Of a DNA stretch of 55,587 nt, positions 25,417 to 34,976 are shown one piece after another (within the stretch, counting starts at the first letter, position 1; each line of letters begins with the position of its first letter). The notes below the pieces were generated by a model. The model made no database searches. It was given only the letters and a program-made list of their open reading frames with translations, and was not told the origin of the DNA. The stretch is taken from NCBI GenBank assembly GCA_031258145.1, contig JAIRNI010000054.1, positions 1-55,587 on the forward strand. The letters are read 5' to 3'. The position numbers were made by a program, and so were the translations under genes. Source of the DNA: Holosporales bacterium. GTDB taxonomy: Bacteria > Pseudomonadota > Alphaproteobacteria > RUG11792.

Positions 25417-26946
25417 TTACATGTAGAGTACTAGCCCGGCGATGATCTTGTGTGAGCTGTGGAAAATCTCAACCCCAGCTTTCTTGGCAGTTGTGATCTG
25501 CCTCTGGAACGTGCACCTGTACTGCACCCTGAAGGCTGCCTGTGGCGTTGCAGCGAACACGATGGCAAAACCCACGCATGGGGTAAATACGAATCTGGTG
25601 TGCTTCTTGTATTTTTCCTCCCATACTTTGCCGTCTAGGGGCGACATATCGATAGCGTCCTTCTTGGTTGCGTCGTCACTATAGTACTTGTCGTTGATAG
25701 CTTTCGCGATCTTGTCGATGCCCTTCAGGTGCTGTAATAGTTCTCCGCCTGCAGACGTATCCACTGTTTGACCTTGGAACTCACCACCAACAACAAAAAC
25801 TGCCTCGAAGTCGGGCGTAATGTTGTAACCGATTCCCAGTAGGATAGGAACCCCGAATCTCTGCTGTCCGGTAAACCCTGGTGCGTCGCTGGCCTGCGCT
25901 TTTGCTTGCTCCCGTATCTTGACCTTCCCTCCGAAGTAGATATCAGCTCCGAGTTCACCCAACAAGAAGAAATCTGAAAGCCTGTGCTTACAACCTACGC
26001 ACGCCCCAAAGCCAACTCCTGCGACCTTCTTGACGAGTTTACCATTCGCGTCGAGATCCAATTCCGTGATCTCCGCTTTGACAGCTTTCTCCGGGAATCC
26101 GGCCATCCATTCAGCGACCTCGGCAACCGACAAAGCGGTTTTGGATGGATCGCCATCTGTATAAAACATTCGCTGCAGTTCGTCACTCCCGCCGCTCGCG
26201 TCCCTGGCTGTCTGTACCAACTCAGTAAGCTTCGCTTCCCGAGCCCGGAGTTTTTCTGCATCGCTCGCATAATTCGCGATCGTATCTGGGGATAGTGAGG
26301 GGATATCCTTTTCTTCCATTATCGCCCCCTTCGCGTCTGCATTTATCTCTTTAGCCTTCAGCGTACTGATCTTAGACCCCGCCTCGATTATCTGGATCAC
26401 CTTCTTCAGTTGCCCCGCTTGTTTCGCTCCCTCCACGACTGCCTTAACCACCTCCTCGATGCGTGCGATGATCCCGCTGGGCTGTAGCTTGTTCACCTGG
26501 GCATACACTGCGGGAGCCGCTTCGAGCAAGTCTTTCACCCACGCCCCGGACGAACCGACCTGATCGAATACCCCGCCTGTTTTGATCCATGTGTCCATGT
26601 CCTTAGTGTCGTTTATACCGTCCTTTAAGGACCCATCGGCCTTCGTCAAGGCTGCCTTGACCAAACCTGAGAATACTGCTACCACCTCATCTGTCCGCTG
26701 TGCCTGCACGGGTGACAACCGCTCCAGATCCTTAAATTCCTGCTCATGGGACCCTTGGATGGCCTTCAGGATCCTCTGTAAGTTCTGCACCTCCTGGCTC
26801 TTGTCCAACCGAAGTTTGTACCTGCTGATCACCGCTGCTACGTTGACCCCCACATAAAACCCGCCCTGCTGACATGGCGTGGCTTGGCCCCGGCCGACTG
26901 CCCCTACGGCTGCCGCCATCATCGCTATGCTTTTGATTTTGCTCAT
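25417..26946 (-). CDS. Exported surface-protein paralogue 2 (predicted outer-membrane barrel)
   Basis: 509 residues; the ATG at 26946 has AGAGGAAAGG directly upstream. Short signal peptide (MSKIKSIAMMAAAVGAVGRGQA). Mature start QGGFYVGVNVAAVISRYKLR resembles an outer-membrane strand. A long helical, Lys/Glu/Ala-rich middle (residues about 45-280) follows, then a C-terminal barrel-like half with FFLLGELGADIYFGGKVKI, FGVPILLGIGYNIT, VFVVGGEFQGQTVDTSAGG, TPCVGFAIVFAATPQAAFRVQY. It is closest to paralogue 3 (27341-28882), sharing ATKKDAIDxxxLxGKxWxxxYKKH and the SSHKIIxxxV ending. Tandem duplication is evident. I cannot assign a family. Confidence 0.78.
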   Translation of the reverse strand: MSKIKSIAMMAAAVGAVGRGQATPCQQGGFYVGVNVAAVISRYKLRLDKSQEVQNLQRILKAIQGSHEQEFKDLERLSPVQAQRTDEVVAVFSGLVKAALTKADGSLKDGINDTKDMDTWIKTGGVFDQVGSSGAWVKDLLEAAPAVYAQVNKLQPSGIIARIEEVVKAVVEGAKQAGQLKKVIQIIEAGSKISTLKAKEINADAKGAIMEEKDIPSLSPDTIANYASDAEKLRAREAKLTELVQTARDASGGSDELQRMFYTDGDPSKTALSVAEVAEWMAGFPEKAVKAEITELDLDANGKLVKKVAGVGFGACVGCKHRLSDFFLLGELGADIYFGGKVKIREQAKAQASDAPGFTGQQRFGVPILLGIGYNITPDFEAVFVVGGEFQGQTVDTSAGGELLQHLKGIDKIAKAINDKYYSDDATKKDAIDMSPLDGKVWEEKYKKHTRFVFTPCVGFAIVFAATPQAAFRVQYRCTFQRQITTAKKAGVEIFHSSHKIIAGLVLYM

Positions 26947-27340
26947 CCTTTCCTCTTAGACCCTTATATCTCTGAGTCATTTTACCCTGGTTATCGACCA
27001 TCGGGCGGGTGTGTATGTAAATCTTCTGTCAGCTAATGTGGAATGTGTGTCTTCCTGGACATGACCCGTCCCCAGTTTTCCGTCCTGATGGCATCTGGGG
27101 TGGGTTTCCTACCCGCTCATATTTATAAGCAGACCCGGATCCCGAGTTAATGGCGAAAAAAAAGGAAGAAGGCGGGGGCTGATCCATTGCTTGCTTTGAA
27201 TAATATAGCGATCATAAGTGGCTCCAACCAGACTCACATGCATTCTGGAAGATGCTAAACATGAAAGAGGTGGCCTGTGAAACCCCCCGCTTCTTGGGAT
27301 GAAGGCCCAGTGACACTTGGGTCACCGGGGCCTTGGGTAT
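26947..27340. other. Spacer between surface paralogues 2 and 3
   Basis: 394 bases. The first 46 on the gene side are the leader shared with paralogue 1 (ATGACTCAGAGATATAAGGG then AGAGGAAAGG). A strong hairpin lies at 27304-27332. Nothing else recognised. Confidence 0.6.
27304..27332 (-). terminator. GC-rich hairpin after surface paralogue 3
   Basis: GGCCC-GTGAC (27304-27314) pairs with GTCAC-CGGGGCC (27321-27332) around a short loop, just beyond the stop at 27341 on the minus strand. No U-run follows. Confidence 0.6.
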
Positions 27341-28882
27341 CTATATGGGGAATACTGCTGAGATGATGATCTTGTGCGAACTATGTGAAACCTTTGCTCC
27401 AACCTTCTCGATTGTGGTGAGCTGTTTCTGGAAGCAACACCTGTATTGCGCCCTGAATGCCACCTGTGGTGTGGCCGCGAACATGATACCGACCCCCACG
27501 CTTGGAGCAAACACTAGCTTGTTGTGTTTCTTGTAGGTATCCGCCCACGCTTTGCCGTTCAGGAAGTTCAAATCGATGGCGTCCTTCTTGGTTGCGTCTG
27601 AACTGAAGAACCGCGCGTTGAGGGCCCGACCTATGCTTTCGATGCCCTTCATATGCTGGAATGTTTCCCCTGCCGCCGTTGTGTCGATCGTGTGGCCCTG
27701 GAATTCCCCACCAACGAGGAACGTTGCCTCGAAGTCTGTAGTTATATTGAATCCAAATCCAACCTGGATCGGGAACCCGAACTTCTGTTGCGCAGTGAGG
27801 GCTGGAGCGTTCTTGTCTGCTGCCTTGTCCTCCTCCTGGATTTTGATCTTCCTTCCGAAGTAGAAATCCCCACCTATTTCTCCCAATACGAATAAGTCAG
27901 AAATCCGGAACTTGTAACCGAAGGCTGCTCCCACGCTAAACGCTGTGGCTCGCTTAGTTCGAAAACCGGTTTGGTCTAGTCCGAACTCCTTCCACTCCTC
28001 TTCGACCAGCTTAGCCGGGAGACCGGATAGATTGATAGCCACCTCTGTGGGCGTAAGAGCTGTGTTGGTCTTATCCCCATTGGGGAAGAACACCTGCAGC
28101 CATTGTGTGCTGGCTTCGCCGACTGCTTCTCTGGCAGTCTTTATCCAGTCAGCCAGTTCGGATTCGATTGATTGACGATCGCTCGCCTCTTTCACGTAAT
28201 TATTGGTCGTGTCCTCGGATAGAGAGGGAATAGACTTTGTCTCAGTGCCTCCGGTGTTTTCTTTGATGGCGATGCCTTTCATTGTATCCATTTTAGATCC
28301 TGCAGAGATACTTGCGATCAAATCTTTCATCTCGCCGGACTTCTTGTGTTCGCTCACTAGCTTCTCGGCTATTTGTTGTGCTTGAGTAATTAATTGTGAA
28401 GGGACGAATTTGCCCGTCATGTCCTTGACCTCTTTAAGAGACAATAGGTCCTTTAGCCATTTCCCAGGTGATCCGTTCGTCCCAGCGCCGGAGCTGTTGT
28501 CGAAGTTCTTGCCTGATTGCCAAAGTGTTTCAGTTTCATCCCAATCCGTTTTAAGGGACCCGTCCGCCTTTGTGGCGGCTGCCAAAATTAATCCTGTGGT
28601 TACCTCGATTATCTCTTGCTCTTTTTTCCCTTGCGCCGCCGCTAATGTCGATAATTGTGTGAATTTAGCGCTTTGTTTTCCTTTAATGGCCGATAAAAGT
28701 GTGCTTACTGCGGCCACCTCCTTGTCTTTGTCGAACGTAAATTTGCACCGATTGAATATTACCGCTATGTTGACCGCACCGTAGAATCCACCAGGCTGAC
28801 ATTGTGATGCTTCAATGTTCCCTGTTGAGCTTCCGATGATCGTTGCTAACACCGCTGCTTTGATTATGTCCTTTCTTTGCAT
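27341..28882 (-). CDS. Exported surface-protein paralogue 3 (predicted outer-membrane barrel)
   Basis: 513 residues from the ATG at 28882 (AAGGAG close upstream). Signal peptide MQRKDIIKAAVLATIIGSST then GNIEA, mature start SQCQPGGFYGAVNIAVIFNR. Same architecture as paralogue 2: helical region about 45-290, then alternating-hydrophobic strands (FVLGEIGGDFYFGRKIKIQ, FGFPIQVGFGFNIT, TFLVGGEFQGHTIDTTAAG, VGVGIMFAATPQVAFRAQY). The helical region is the most divergent between copies while the barrel-like C-terminal half is well conserved, which fits an anchored domain with variable exposed parts. Function unknown. It lies downstream of a long spacer that may carry its own promoter. Confidence 0.78.
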   Translation of the reverse strand: MQRKDIIKAAVLATIIGSSTGNIEASQCQPGGFYGAVNIAVIFNRCKFTFDKDKEVAAVSTLLSAIKGKQSAKFTQLSTLAAAQGKKEQEIIEVTTGLILAAATKADGSLKTDWDETETLWQSGKNFDNSSGAGTNGSPGKWLKDLLSLKEVKDMTGKFVPSQLITQAQQIAEKLVSEHKKSGEMKDLIASISAGSKMDTMKGIAIKENTGGTETKSIPSLSEDTTNNYVKEASDRQSIESELADWIKTAREAVGEASTQWLQVFFPNGDKTNTALTPTEVAINLSGLPAKLVEEEWKEFGLDQTGFRTKRATAFSVGAAFGYKFRISDLFVLGEIGGDFYFGRKIKIQEEDKAADKNAPALTAQQKFGFPIQVGFGFNITTDFEATFLVGGEFQGHTIDTTAAGETFQHMKGIESIGRALNARFFSSDATKKDAIDLNFLNGKAWADTYKKHNKLVFAPSVGVGIMFAATPQVAFRAQYRCCFQKQLTTIEKVGAKVSHSSHKIIISAVFPI

Positions 28883-29339
28883 CCTTAAAATTCTCCTTAG
28901 GATGGTTTCCTCTCTGTATCTTAGACCCCTGGGGGGATGGGTGTCCTCTGTTCCGCGTAGTTTACCCTACTTTGTAAATCGAATCCGTTGTTGGCGAGCC
29001 ACACCCCGACTGGCTCCTGGGAGTAGTCACTCTGAAACGTTATATCCCTGCTATCGATTCGACTTTGTGTGGCGGGGGTAAGAAAGCCCTGTCGATGGTC
29101 GGGATAGAAAAGATGATTATGTGTTCGTTGGTCGTCTACCGTCAAGCTTAATTTTATTCGCTCGAATTAACAGTCACATAGGCCCTTATCAAATTCAAAG
29201 ACGGGGGGGAAAAAAAATTGTCCAAGGACCCCTGCTACCAATCTTTACTCTACTTGAGGCAACGACCGCGTTGGGGATGAGGTTGGCTGAGTATATTCCT
29301 CCATCGCTCTGGGATAAGGTGAATTCTTTTGGAAATTTC
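28883..29339. other. Spacer between ileS and surface paralogue 3
   Basis: 457 bases. On the paralogue side, a degenerate form of the shared leader (AAGATACAGAGAGGAAA) is present. A G7A8 homopolymer pair lies at about 29203-29217. A 79-codon plus-strand frame (29121-29360) overlaps the end of ileS and shows nothing recognisable, so no gene is called. Confidence 0.5.
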
Positions 29340-32279
29340 TCAGGCTTCGGTCATGTGTAAATCGTTCGGGCCCATCACTATCCTTTTACACCTTGGGCAG
29401 ATGTTGACATCGCCATATGGCGTTGAGGTCGGCATCGCGTCCTCTGAGACTTTCCAACAACGATCGCATTTGGATCCCGGCGATTTGGTAACCACTATTC
29501 CGATCTTTGTACCTTCATAGAACGTGGCGTTGTGAGGAGGCTGCGCATTGATTATTTTCGTTTTGGATACTATCGCAATCTCGGCCATATCCCTGTCCAT
29601 CATCTTCTTCGTCACCGCAAGATCACTCGAATAAATTGAAATTTCCGCTTCGAGGCTGGAGCCCACGGTCTTCGTGGATCTTTCTATCTCAATGGACGAC
29701 GTTATATTTCTTCTGATCTCTCTGATGAATTGCCATCTTGTGAAGAGGTCTGTGTTGCGCCACATGGCCTTTGGAGTCGGGAATGAATTGAGGTGAATAC
29801 TCTTTCTATCATGATTCTGTGGATAGCAGAGCCAGGCCTCCTCGGTCGTGAATGATAATATCGGAGCCAGCCAATGAGATATAAAGACAAATAATTCGTT
29901 CATGATGTGAATACAAGCTCTTCTCTTGATATGATCCTTTGCATCACAATAGATGGTGTCCTTGCGTATATCAAAATAAAACGCCGATAAATCGTTGGCG
30001 CAGAATGAATGTAAAGCCGAGCAGAATCGCTGAAATTCGTACCGCGCTATCGATTCTTTGTGCACTACATCAAGTTCATACAACTGATGCAGGATCAACT
30101 TCTCGAGATCTGGTAGTTCACCGTATTCTACCTGGTCACTAGAATCGTGATATGAAATGACGCCCAGAAGATATCGCAGCGTATTTCTAAACCTCCTGTA
30201 TACGTCCTGTTGCCTGATGAGAATCTCGTCACCTATACGGGTATCCTCCGAATAATCGGAGTTCAGGCACCATAGCCTCAATATATCGGCTCCAAATCTT
30301 TTGATGACGTAGTCTGGAGAAACGACGTTTCCCAATGATTTGGACATCTTCTTACCGTCTTTATCGAGGACAAAGCCATTGGTGGCGACGTGTCTGTACG
30401 GGGCTTTCCCCGTCGTACAGACCGATTCCACTAGTGACGATTGGAACCATCCACGATGCTGATCTGAGCCCTCGAAATATAAATCGGCTGGCCAGGAGAG
30501 CTCATCTCTCGCCTCCAAAACATAGTGATGTGAGCACGCACTATCGAACCAAACCTCTAGTGTATCGCTGACCTGTATATATTCATCTGAGTTATATTTA
30601 TTGCACAGGAAATAATCCGCCGGCTTATTGTGCCAGGCTTCTATCCCTTCCTCCCTGAATGCTTGAGTTATTTTTGTGAATACCTCTTCATCGATCAGGA
30701 TTTCATTGGTCTGCTTATGGATGAACAACGCGATGGGGACGCCCCATATACGCTGTCTCGAAACGCACCAATCCGGCCTCTTTTCCACCATGCTTCTGAT
30801 GCGATTAATATACCAACTGGGGAACCACTTCGCCTCATTGATTTCGCTCAGCAATTTATCTCTGATATCGGAAATGGAGATGAACCACTGGTTTGTCGTC
30901 CTAAAGATGAGTGGAGCCTTTGATCTCCATGAATGTGGGTAACTATGAGTTATCTGGGAAGCATGAAGCAAATTGCCGACCTGTTTTAATTCTTCGATGA
31001 CTTTGGGATTGACCTTAAAAACATGCTCTCCCCGGAAGTATGGCAATGAATCCGATAGAATCCCATCGTCATTAACCACGTTTCCTACGGGGAGATTGAA
31101 TTCCTTCGCCACCATGAAATCCTCGACCCCATGGGCGGGTGCCGTATGGACGAGGCCCGTTCCTGTATCGATCGTCACGTGAGAAGCCGGAACTACAGGT
31201 ATCCCATCGGTAAACCCCAAATTTTTTAATGGATGCTCGCAGATGGTTCCCTCTAAATCTGCTCCACTCATGGTACTGATGATTTCGTAATTTGAAATAC
31301 CGGCGTCATTCATGACGGAGTCCACTAGGGATTTGGCGATGATATACCGTGTACCTTTTATCTCGACGAGTGCATATTCAAAGTCCCGTGAATACGCGAC
31401 GGCTTTACTGCCTGGGATCGTCCATGGCGTCGTCGTCCAGATCAATACATATACCCTGCCCTCGAAAGCTTTCTGGTTCGTCGATCCGGTGCTCGAATGC
31501 TCACGTACACCAGAGCACGCTTCGCTTCTGCGCTCCGTGTCTCCTGCCATCAATTCTTCCGATGACGGGGTATAAGCGCCGATTAAATCCTTATTCGTTG
31601 ATTCGATGATCGGATATTTAACGTAGATTGCGTCGCTTACCTTATCGTGATATTCCAATTCTGCCTCGGCTAGTGCCGTCTTCTCGACGACGGACCACAT
31701 TACGGGCTTTTTACCTCGGTATACCAGGCCCTTCTTCACTATCTCAAAGAACTTTTCGCAGATGGTTGCTTCTGATTCTTTATCCATCGTATTGTATGGA
31801 TTGTTGAAATCTGAAATGATGCCGAGCTTCTTGAACTCTTCCCTTTGAATATCGACCCATTGCTTGGCGAATTCTCTGCATTTCCCCATGAATTCATCGA
31901 TCGGTACGTCTTCTCTCTTTTTCTTCTGTTTTAGATATGATTCCTCTATCTTCCACTCGATTGGTAGACCGTGGCAATCCCAGCCGATGACTAGTGGCGC
32001 ATCATATCCGGACATCTGATAAGACTTCACGACTGCATCCTTCAGGATGCCGATGAGGGCGTGGCCTATGTGGGTATGACCATTCGCATATGGCGGCCCG
32101 AAATGCAGTATAAACTTTTTTCTTCCTTTGGAATTTGCTCGTATTCTGCCGTATAGATCACCATTATCCCACTCTTCAAGTATGGCCGGCTCCTTTTTCG
32201 TGAGATTCCCCTGCATCGGGAAAGTCGTCTTCGGCAAGAACACCGTATCTTTTAACTGTTTGGGATTGTTTGGATCCAT
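29340..32279 (-). CDS. ileS: Isoleucine-tRNA ligase with an insertion in the editing domain
   Basis: Charges tRNA-Ile and edits Val-tRNA-Ile. 979 residues. PPYANGHTHIGHAL (HIGH at 70-73), IGWDCHGLP, the editing-domain WTTTPWTIPG, KMSKSLGN near 650, and a C-terminal zinc ribbon CDRCW...CPRC are all present. The ATG has GGAGGA just upstream. Between the start of the editing domain and WTTTPW there is an extra stretch of about 38 residues (roughly 235-273: TPSSEELMAGDTERRSEACS and on), hydrophilic and unlike the family, whose DNA contains short inverted repeats. The rest of the enzyme is intact, so it should be functional. Last gene of rpmF-plsX-fabH-HIT-ileS. Confidence 0.96.
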   Translation of the reverse strand: MDPNNPKQLKDTVFLPKTTFPMQGNLTKKEPAILEEWDNGDLYGRIRANSKGRKKFILHFGPPYANGHTHIGHALIGILKDAVVKSYQMSGYDAPLVIGWDCHGLPIEWKIEESYLKQKKKREDVPIDEFMGKCREFAKQWVDIQREEFKKLGIISDFNNPYNTMDKESEATICEKFFEIVKKGLVYRGKKPVMWSVVEKTALAEAELEYHDKVSDAIYVKYPIIESTNKDLIGAYTPSSEELMAGDTERRSEACSGVREHSSTGSTNQKAFEGRVYVLIWTTTPWTIPGSKAVAYSRDFEYALVEIKGTRYIIAKSLVDSVMNDAGISNYEIISTMSGADLEGTICEHPLKNLGFTDGIPVVPASHVTIDTGTGLVHTAPAHGVEDFMVAKEFNLPVGNVVNDDGILSDSLPYFRGEHVFKVNPKVIEELKQVGNLLHASQITHSYPHSWRSKAPLIFRTTNQWFISISDIRDKLLSEINEAKWFPSWYINRIRSMVEKRPDWCVSRQRIWGVPIALFIHKQTNEILIDEEVFTKITQAFREEGIEAWHNKPADYFLCNKYNSDEYIQVSDTLEVWFDSACSHHYVLEARDELSWPADLYFEGSDQHRGWFQSSLVESVCTTGKAPYRHVATNGFVLDKDGKKMSKSLGNVVSPDYVIKRFGADILRLWCLNSDYSEDTRIGDEILIRQQDVYRRFRNTLRYLLGVISYHDSSDQVEYGELPDLEKLILHQLYELDVVHKESIARYEFQRFCSALHSFCANDLSAFYFDIRKDTIYCDAKDHIKRRACIHIMNELFVFISHWLAPILSFTTEEAWLCYPQNHDRKSIHLNSFPTPKAMWRNTDLFTRWQFIREIRRNITSSIEIERSTKTVGSSLEAEISIYSSDLAVTKKMMDRDMAEIAIVSKTKIINAQPPHNATFYEGTKIGIVVTKSPGSKCDRCWKVSEDAMPTSTPYGDVNICPRCKRIVMGPNDLHMTEA

Positions 32280-32306
32280 GTCTTCCTCCAGAAAATTACA
32301 ATATTA

Positions 32307-32654
32307 TCAGCCGCCGAGAATATGAAGATGCATATGCATTACCTGCTGACCTTCAATGTATTGATAAACAAATGGGCCGGCATTGGATAATAGCTTAAAA
32401 CCACCGGACCGCAGATTCATCATTTCGACAATCCTGCCGATTCCTCGGTGAAAATTCACGATTTCTTCGGGAGTTGCGTTCGATGCAAAATCCTCGTAAT
32501 CCACGTAATTCCCTTTTGGGATCAACAGAATATGAACCGGAGTCCTAGGATTTATATCCTTGATGGCTATATAATGATCGCCTTCCAGGACAATATCCGC
32601 CGGAATTTCTTTGTGTATAATCTTGTAGAACACGTTGTTCTTATCGTAATTCAT
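32307..32654 (-). CDS. HIT-family nucleotide-binding protein (HinT-like)
   Basis: 115 residues. The histidine triad HMHLHILGG (H107, H109, H111) sits at the very C-terminus, and the N-terminal FYKIIHKEIPADIVLEGD plus HILLIPKGNY are typical of the HinT branch. These enzymes hydrolyse AMP-linked amines such as aminoacyl-adenylates; the physiological substrate is uncertain. AGGAGGT lies nine bases before the ATG. It falls between fabH and ileS in the same direction with short gaps, so it is probably part of that transcript. Confidence 0.93.
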   Translation of the reverse strand: MNYDKNNVFYKIIHKEIPADIVLEGDHYIAIKDINPRTPVHILLIPKGNYVDYEDFASNATPEEIVNFHRGIGRIVEMMNLRSGGFKLLSNAGPFVYQYIEGQQVMHMHLHILGG

Positions 32655-32678
32655 CTGTTCCTTACCTCCTAAAAAACA

Positions 32679-33641
32679 TCAATACTTTATAATGGCGGAA
32701 CCGTATACAAGCCCCGCCCCGAGAGCCGTCATCAAAATCGTTTGCCCCTTTTTTATACGGCCATTCTCGATGGCACGGCACATGGCGAGGGGAATGGATG
32801 CCGAAGAAGTATTCGCATGATCCTGAGTCGTGATGATCATTTTCTCTAGAGGGAAATTCTTCATCTTACAAAGTGACTCCAGTATCCTGCGATTCGCCTG
32901 ATGAGGAATAATCCAATCGATATCATTGAGCGTCATATTATTTTCAGTCAAGATTTCGTGCATAGACGCAGACATATTTTCAATGGCATACTTAAAGACT
33001 GCTCGTCCCATCATCGTTGTGTACCCCCTATTGTCGTTTTGCGGGCCGTTATGGGACAGGATTGAATTATATTTCTCGGGAGAACCATCGGTATAGAGCT
33101 TCGTCGCCACCAGGCCACTTGGAGAATCATCCTCAGCGGCGTTCAGGAGCAAGGCCCCCGCTCCGTCTCCAAACAACACACAAGTCGAGCGATCAGTCCA
33201 ATCAACGAAGAGTGACAACGTCTCACAGCATACCAGTAAAACGTTCTGCAGCTGCCGACTCTTCATCATACTGTCGGCGATGGCGATAGTATAGATGAAG
33301 CCGGCACACGCGGCGGCCACATCGAATGCAAAGGCTCTGTTCGCCTGGAGTTCCCCTTGAATCCTGGCGGCACATGATGGGAATCTACGATCAGACGTCG
33401 TGGTCGATACAATTATTGCATCAATATTGGATGGATCAAAATTAATCTGCTCTAAGGCTTTTTTGGCGGCTATTATGCCCAGATCCGATGCAAATTCTCC
33501 ATCGGAGACGAGATGGCGTTGCTCGATGCCAGTCCTATCGAATATCCATTCATGGGTCGTATCCAACGTCTTCGAAAGATCATCGTTGGTAATGATCTTA
33601 GACGGCAAATAGCCCGCGATACTACTTATTGCTGTTTTCAT
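32679..33641 (-). CDS. fabH: 3-oxoacyl-ACP synthase III (FabH)
   Basis: Starts fatty-acid synthesis by condensing acetyl-CoA with malonyl-ACP. 320 residues with the catalytic triad visible: C112 in AAACAGF, H247 in IPHQANRRI, N277 in DHANTSS. The C-terminal GAGLVYGSAIIKY is typical. It overlaps the end of plsX by 20 bases, the classical rpmF-plsX-fabH order, which suggests translational coupling and joint control of fatty-acid and phospholipid synthesis. Confidence 0.97.
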   Translation of the reverse strand: MKTAISSIAGYLPSKIITNDDLSKTLDTTHEWIFDRTGIEQRHLVSDGEFASDLGIIAAKKALEQINFDPSNIDAIIVSTTTSDRRFPSCAARIQGELQANRAFAFDVAAACAGFIYTIAIADSMMKSRQLQNVLLVCCETLSLFVDWTDRSTCVLFGDGAGALLLNAAEDDSPSGLVATKLYTDGSPEKYNSILSHNGPQNDNRGYTTMMGRAVFKYAIENMSASMHEILTENNMTLNDIDWIIPHQANRRILESLCKMKNFPLEKMIITTQDHANTSSASIPLAMCRAIENGRIKKGQTILMTALGAGLVYGSAIIKY

Positions 33642-34665
33642 TGGGTGGTTCAGTTTTAATTGTCAACAACGCCTTAGAGATACTGGCTATAAAATCAGAC
33701 TCAGCTAATTTTATGGCGGCAGAGATGGCCTGTGCGAACCCGATAGCATCTGAGTTGCCGTGACTCTTGACGGCAATTTTCTGAAGACCAACGAAGGGGG
33801 CCCCGTTATGCCGCCTCGGATCTATCGCATCCTTAATCGACGATACCATCTTACGACAAAACAAATACCCTATCTTGCAGAGGATACTATTCTCGATCTC
33901 ATTTTTCGTGAGATATGTTAAATATCTTATGACTCCCTCCATGGTCTTGAGTGATACATTCCCCGGGAATCCGTCTGTCACGATGACGTCTGAAGTCCCG
34001 GCCATGATATCAGTCCCCTCAACAAAGCCCACGAATTTAATATGGCGAGCTCTCGCCAATATTTTATACGCCTCATCTAGGACCTCTGTTCCCTTCGATC
34101 TTTCGGTCCCTATATTGAGGATGCCGACGCTGGGGCTGTGGAGCCCGAGCATGACACGAGCAATCGCCAATCCCATGACGGCAAACTGAACGAGCTGCGT
34201 TGAGGAACATGAGGTGTTGGCCCCCAGATCTAACATCACACTGCGGCCCTTAATGTTGGGGATGATGCTAACGATGGCCGGCCGCTCCATTCCTCCCATC
34301 ATTCCGATGACTATTTTAGCGAGGGCCATATATGCCCCCGTATTCCCGGATGACACAACGGCATCGCTCTTCCCCAGCGCCACACTGGAGATGGCCTCAA
34401 ACATACTGGATCCACCGCCCCGTTTGATCGCCATCGACGGGCGGTCATCTGGGGCTATCACACGTTCCCCCGTATCGTGAACCTCACATAAATCAACTGG
34501 GAATTTCGAAACCTTAGCGATGGCGGAGTCTATAAGTGGCTTATTTCCAAACAGATCAAAATGCACATCTTTGTTCTTGTTGGCGGAGAACCAGTGGGTA
34601 ATACCGGCCACATTGGACTCAACACCTTGATCCCCCCCCATCATGTCCAAAGCAATTCTGGTCAT
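33622..34665 (-). CDS. plsX: Phosphate acyltransferase PlsX
   Basis: Makes acyl-phosphate from acyl-ACP for the first acylation of glycerol-3-phosphate by PlsY. 347 residues. IALDMMGGDQG at the N-terminus, DRPSMAIKRG, SSGNTGAYMALA, DLGANTSC and VTDGFPGNVSLKT are all signatures of the family. The ATG at 34665 fits the conserved N-terminus. Downstream of rpmF by 37 bases and overlapping fabH. With plsC in the same window, part of the phosphatidic acid route is visible; plsY is not seen. Confidence 0.97.
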   Translation of the reverse strand: MTRIALDMMGGDQGVESNVAGITHWFSANKNKDVHFDLFGNKPLIDSAIAKVSKFPVDLCEVHDTGERVIAPDDRPSMAIKRGGGSSMFEAISSVALGKSDAVVSSGNTGAYMALAKIVIGMMGGMERPAIVSIIPNIKGRSVMLDLGANTSCSSTQLVQFAVMGLAIARVMLGLHSPSVGILNIGTERSKGTEVLDEAYKILARARHIKFVGFVEGTDIMAGTSDVIVTDGFPGNVSLKTMEGVIRYLTYLTKNEIENSILCKIGYLFCRKMVSSIKDAIDPRRHNGAPFVGLQKIAVKSHGNSDAIGFAQAISAAIKLAESDFIASISKALLTIKTEPPNENSNK

Positions 34666-34702
34666 CGAATGATCCAGAACAAGATACAGGGACTAAGCAA
34701 AG

Positions 34703-34894
34703 CTACATCCCCTCGATCCTGGCGGTGGTCTTAATATTCCGGCCGTTATACGTGTTGCAGAATTTGCAGACATTATGTTGCATGACGGCCTTTCCGCAGT
34801 TATCACAAATTGCAAAATTCACCGGAGTATCAAAATCGTGGGATCTTCTCATGCCCTTCTTAGATTTGGAGGTCTTCTTCTTAGGAACAGCCAT
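34703..34894 (-). CDS. rpmF: 50S ribosomal protein bL32
   Basis: 63 residues from the ATG at 34894, where the family N-terminus MAVPKKKTSKSKKGMRRSH begins; the frame is open further upstream but that part is not L32. The zinc-ribbon cysteines are intact (CDNCGK, CKFC). First gene of the rpmF-plsX-fabH operon, an arrangement conserved in many bacteria. A 148-bp terminal-inverted-repeat element lies less than 100 bases upstream, in the region where the promoter would be expected. Confidence 0.96.
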   Translation of the reverse strand: MAVPKKKTSKSKKGMRRSHDFDTPVNFAICDNCGKAVMQHNVCKFCNTYNGRNIKTTARIEGM

Positions 34895-34976
34895 CTCTGT
34901 AGTAACCAAACACACTTCAATAACGGACATTTTCGCATAACCAACGGGATGAGTCAAGGCAGCTGTGGTTGAGTTC

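Noticed and set aside
29121-29360. 79-codon plus-strand ORF overlapping the ileS end
   Set aside because: No homology recognised, crosses a homopolymer tract, and overlaps a certain gene on the other strand.
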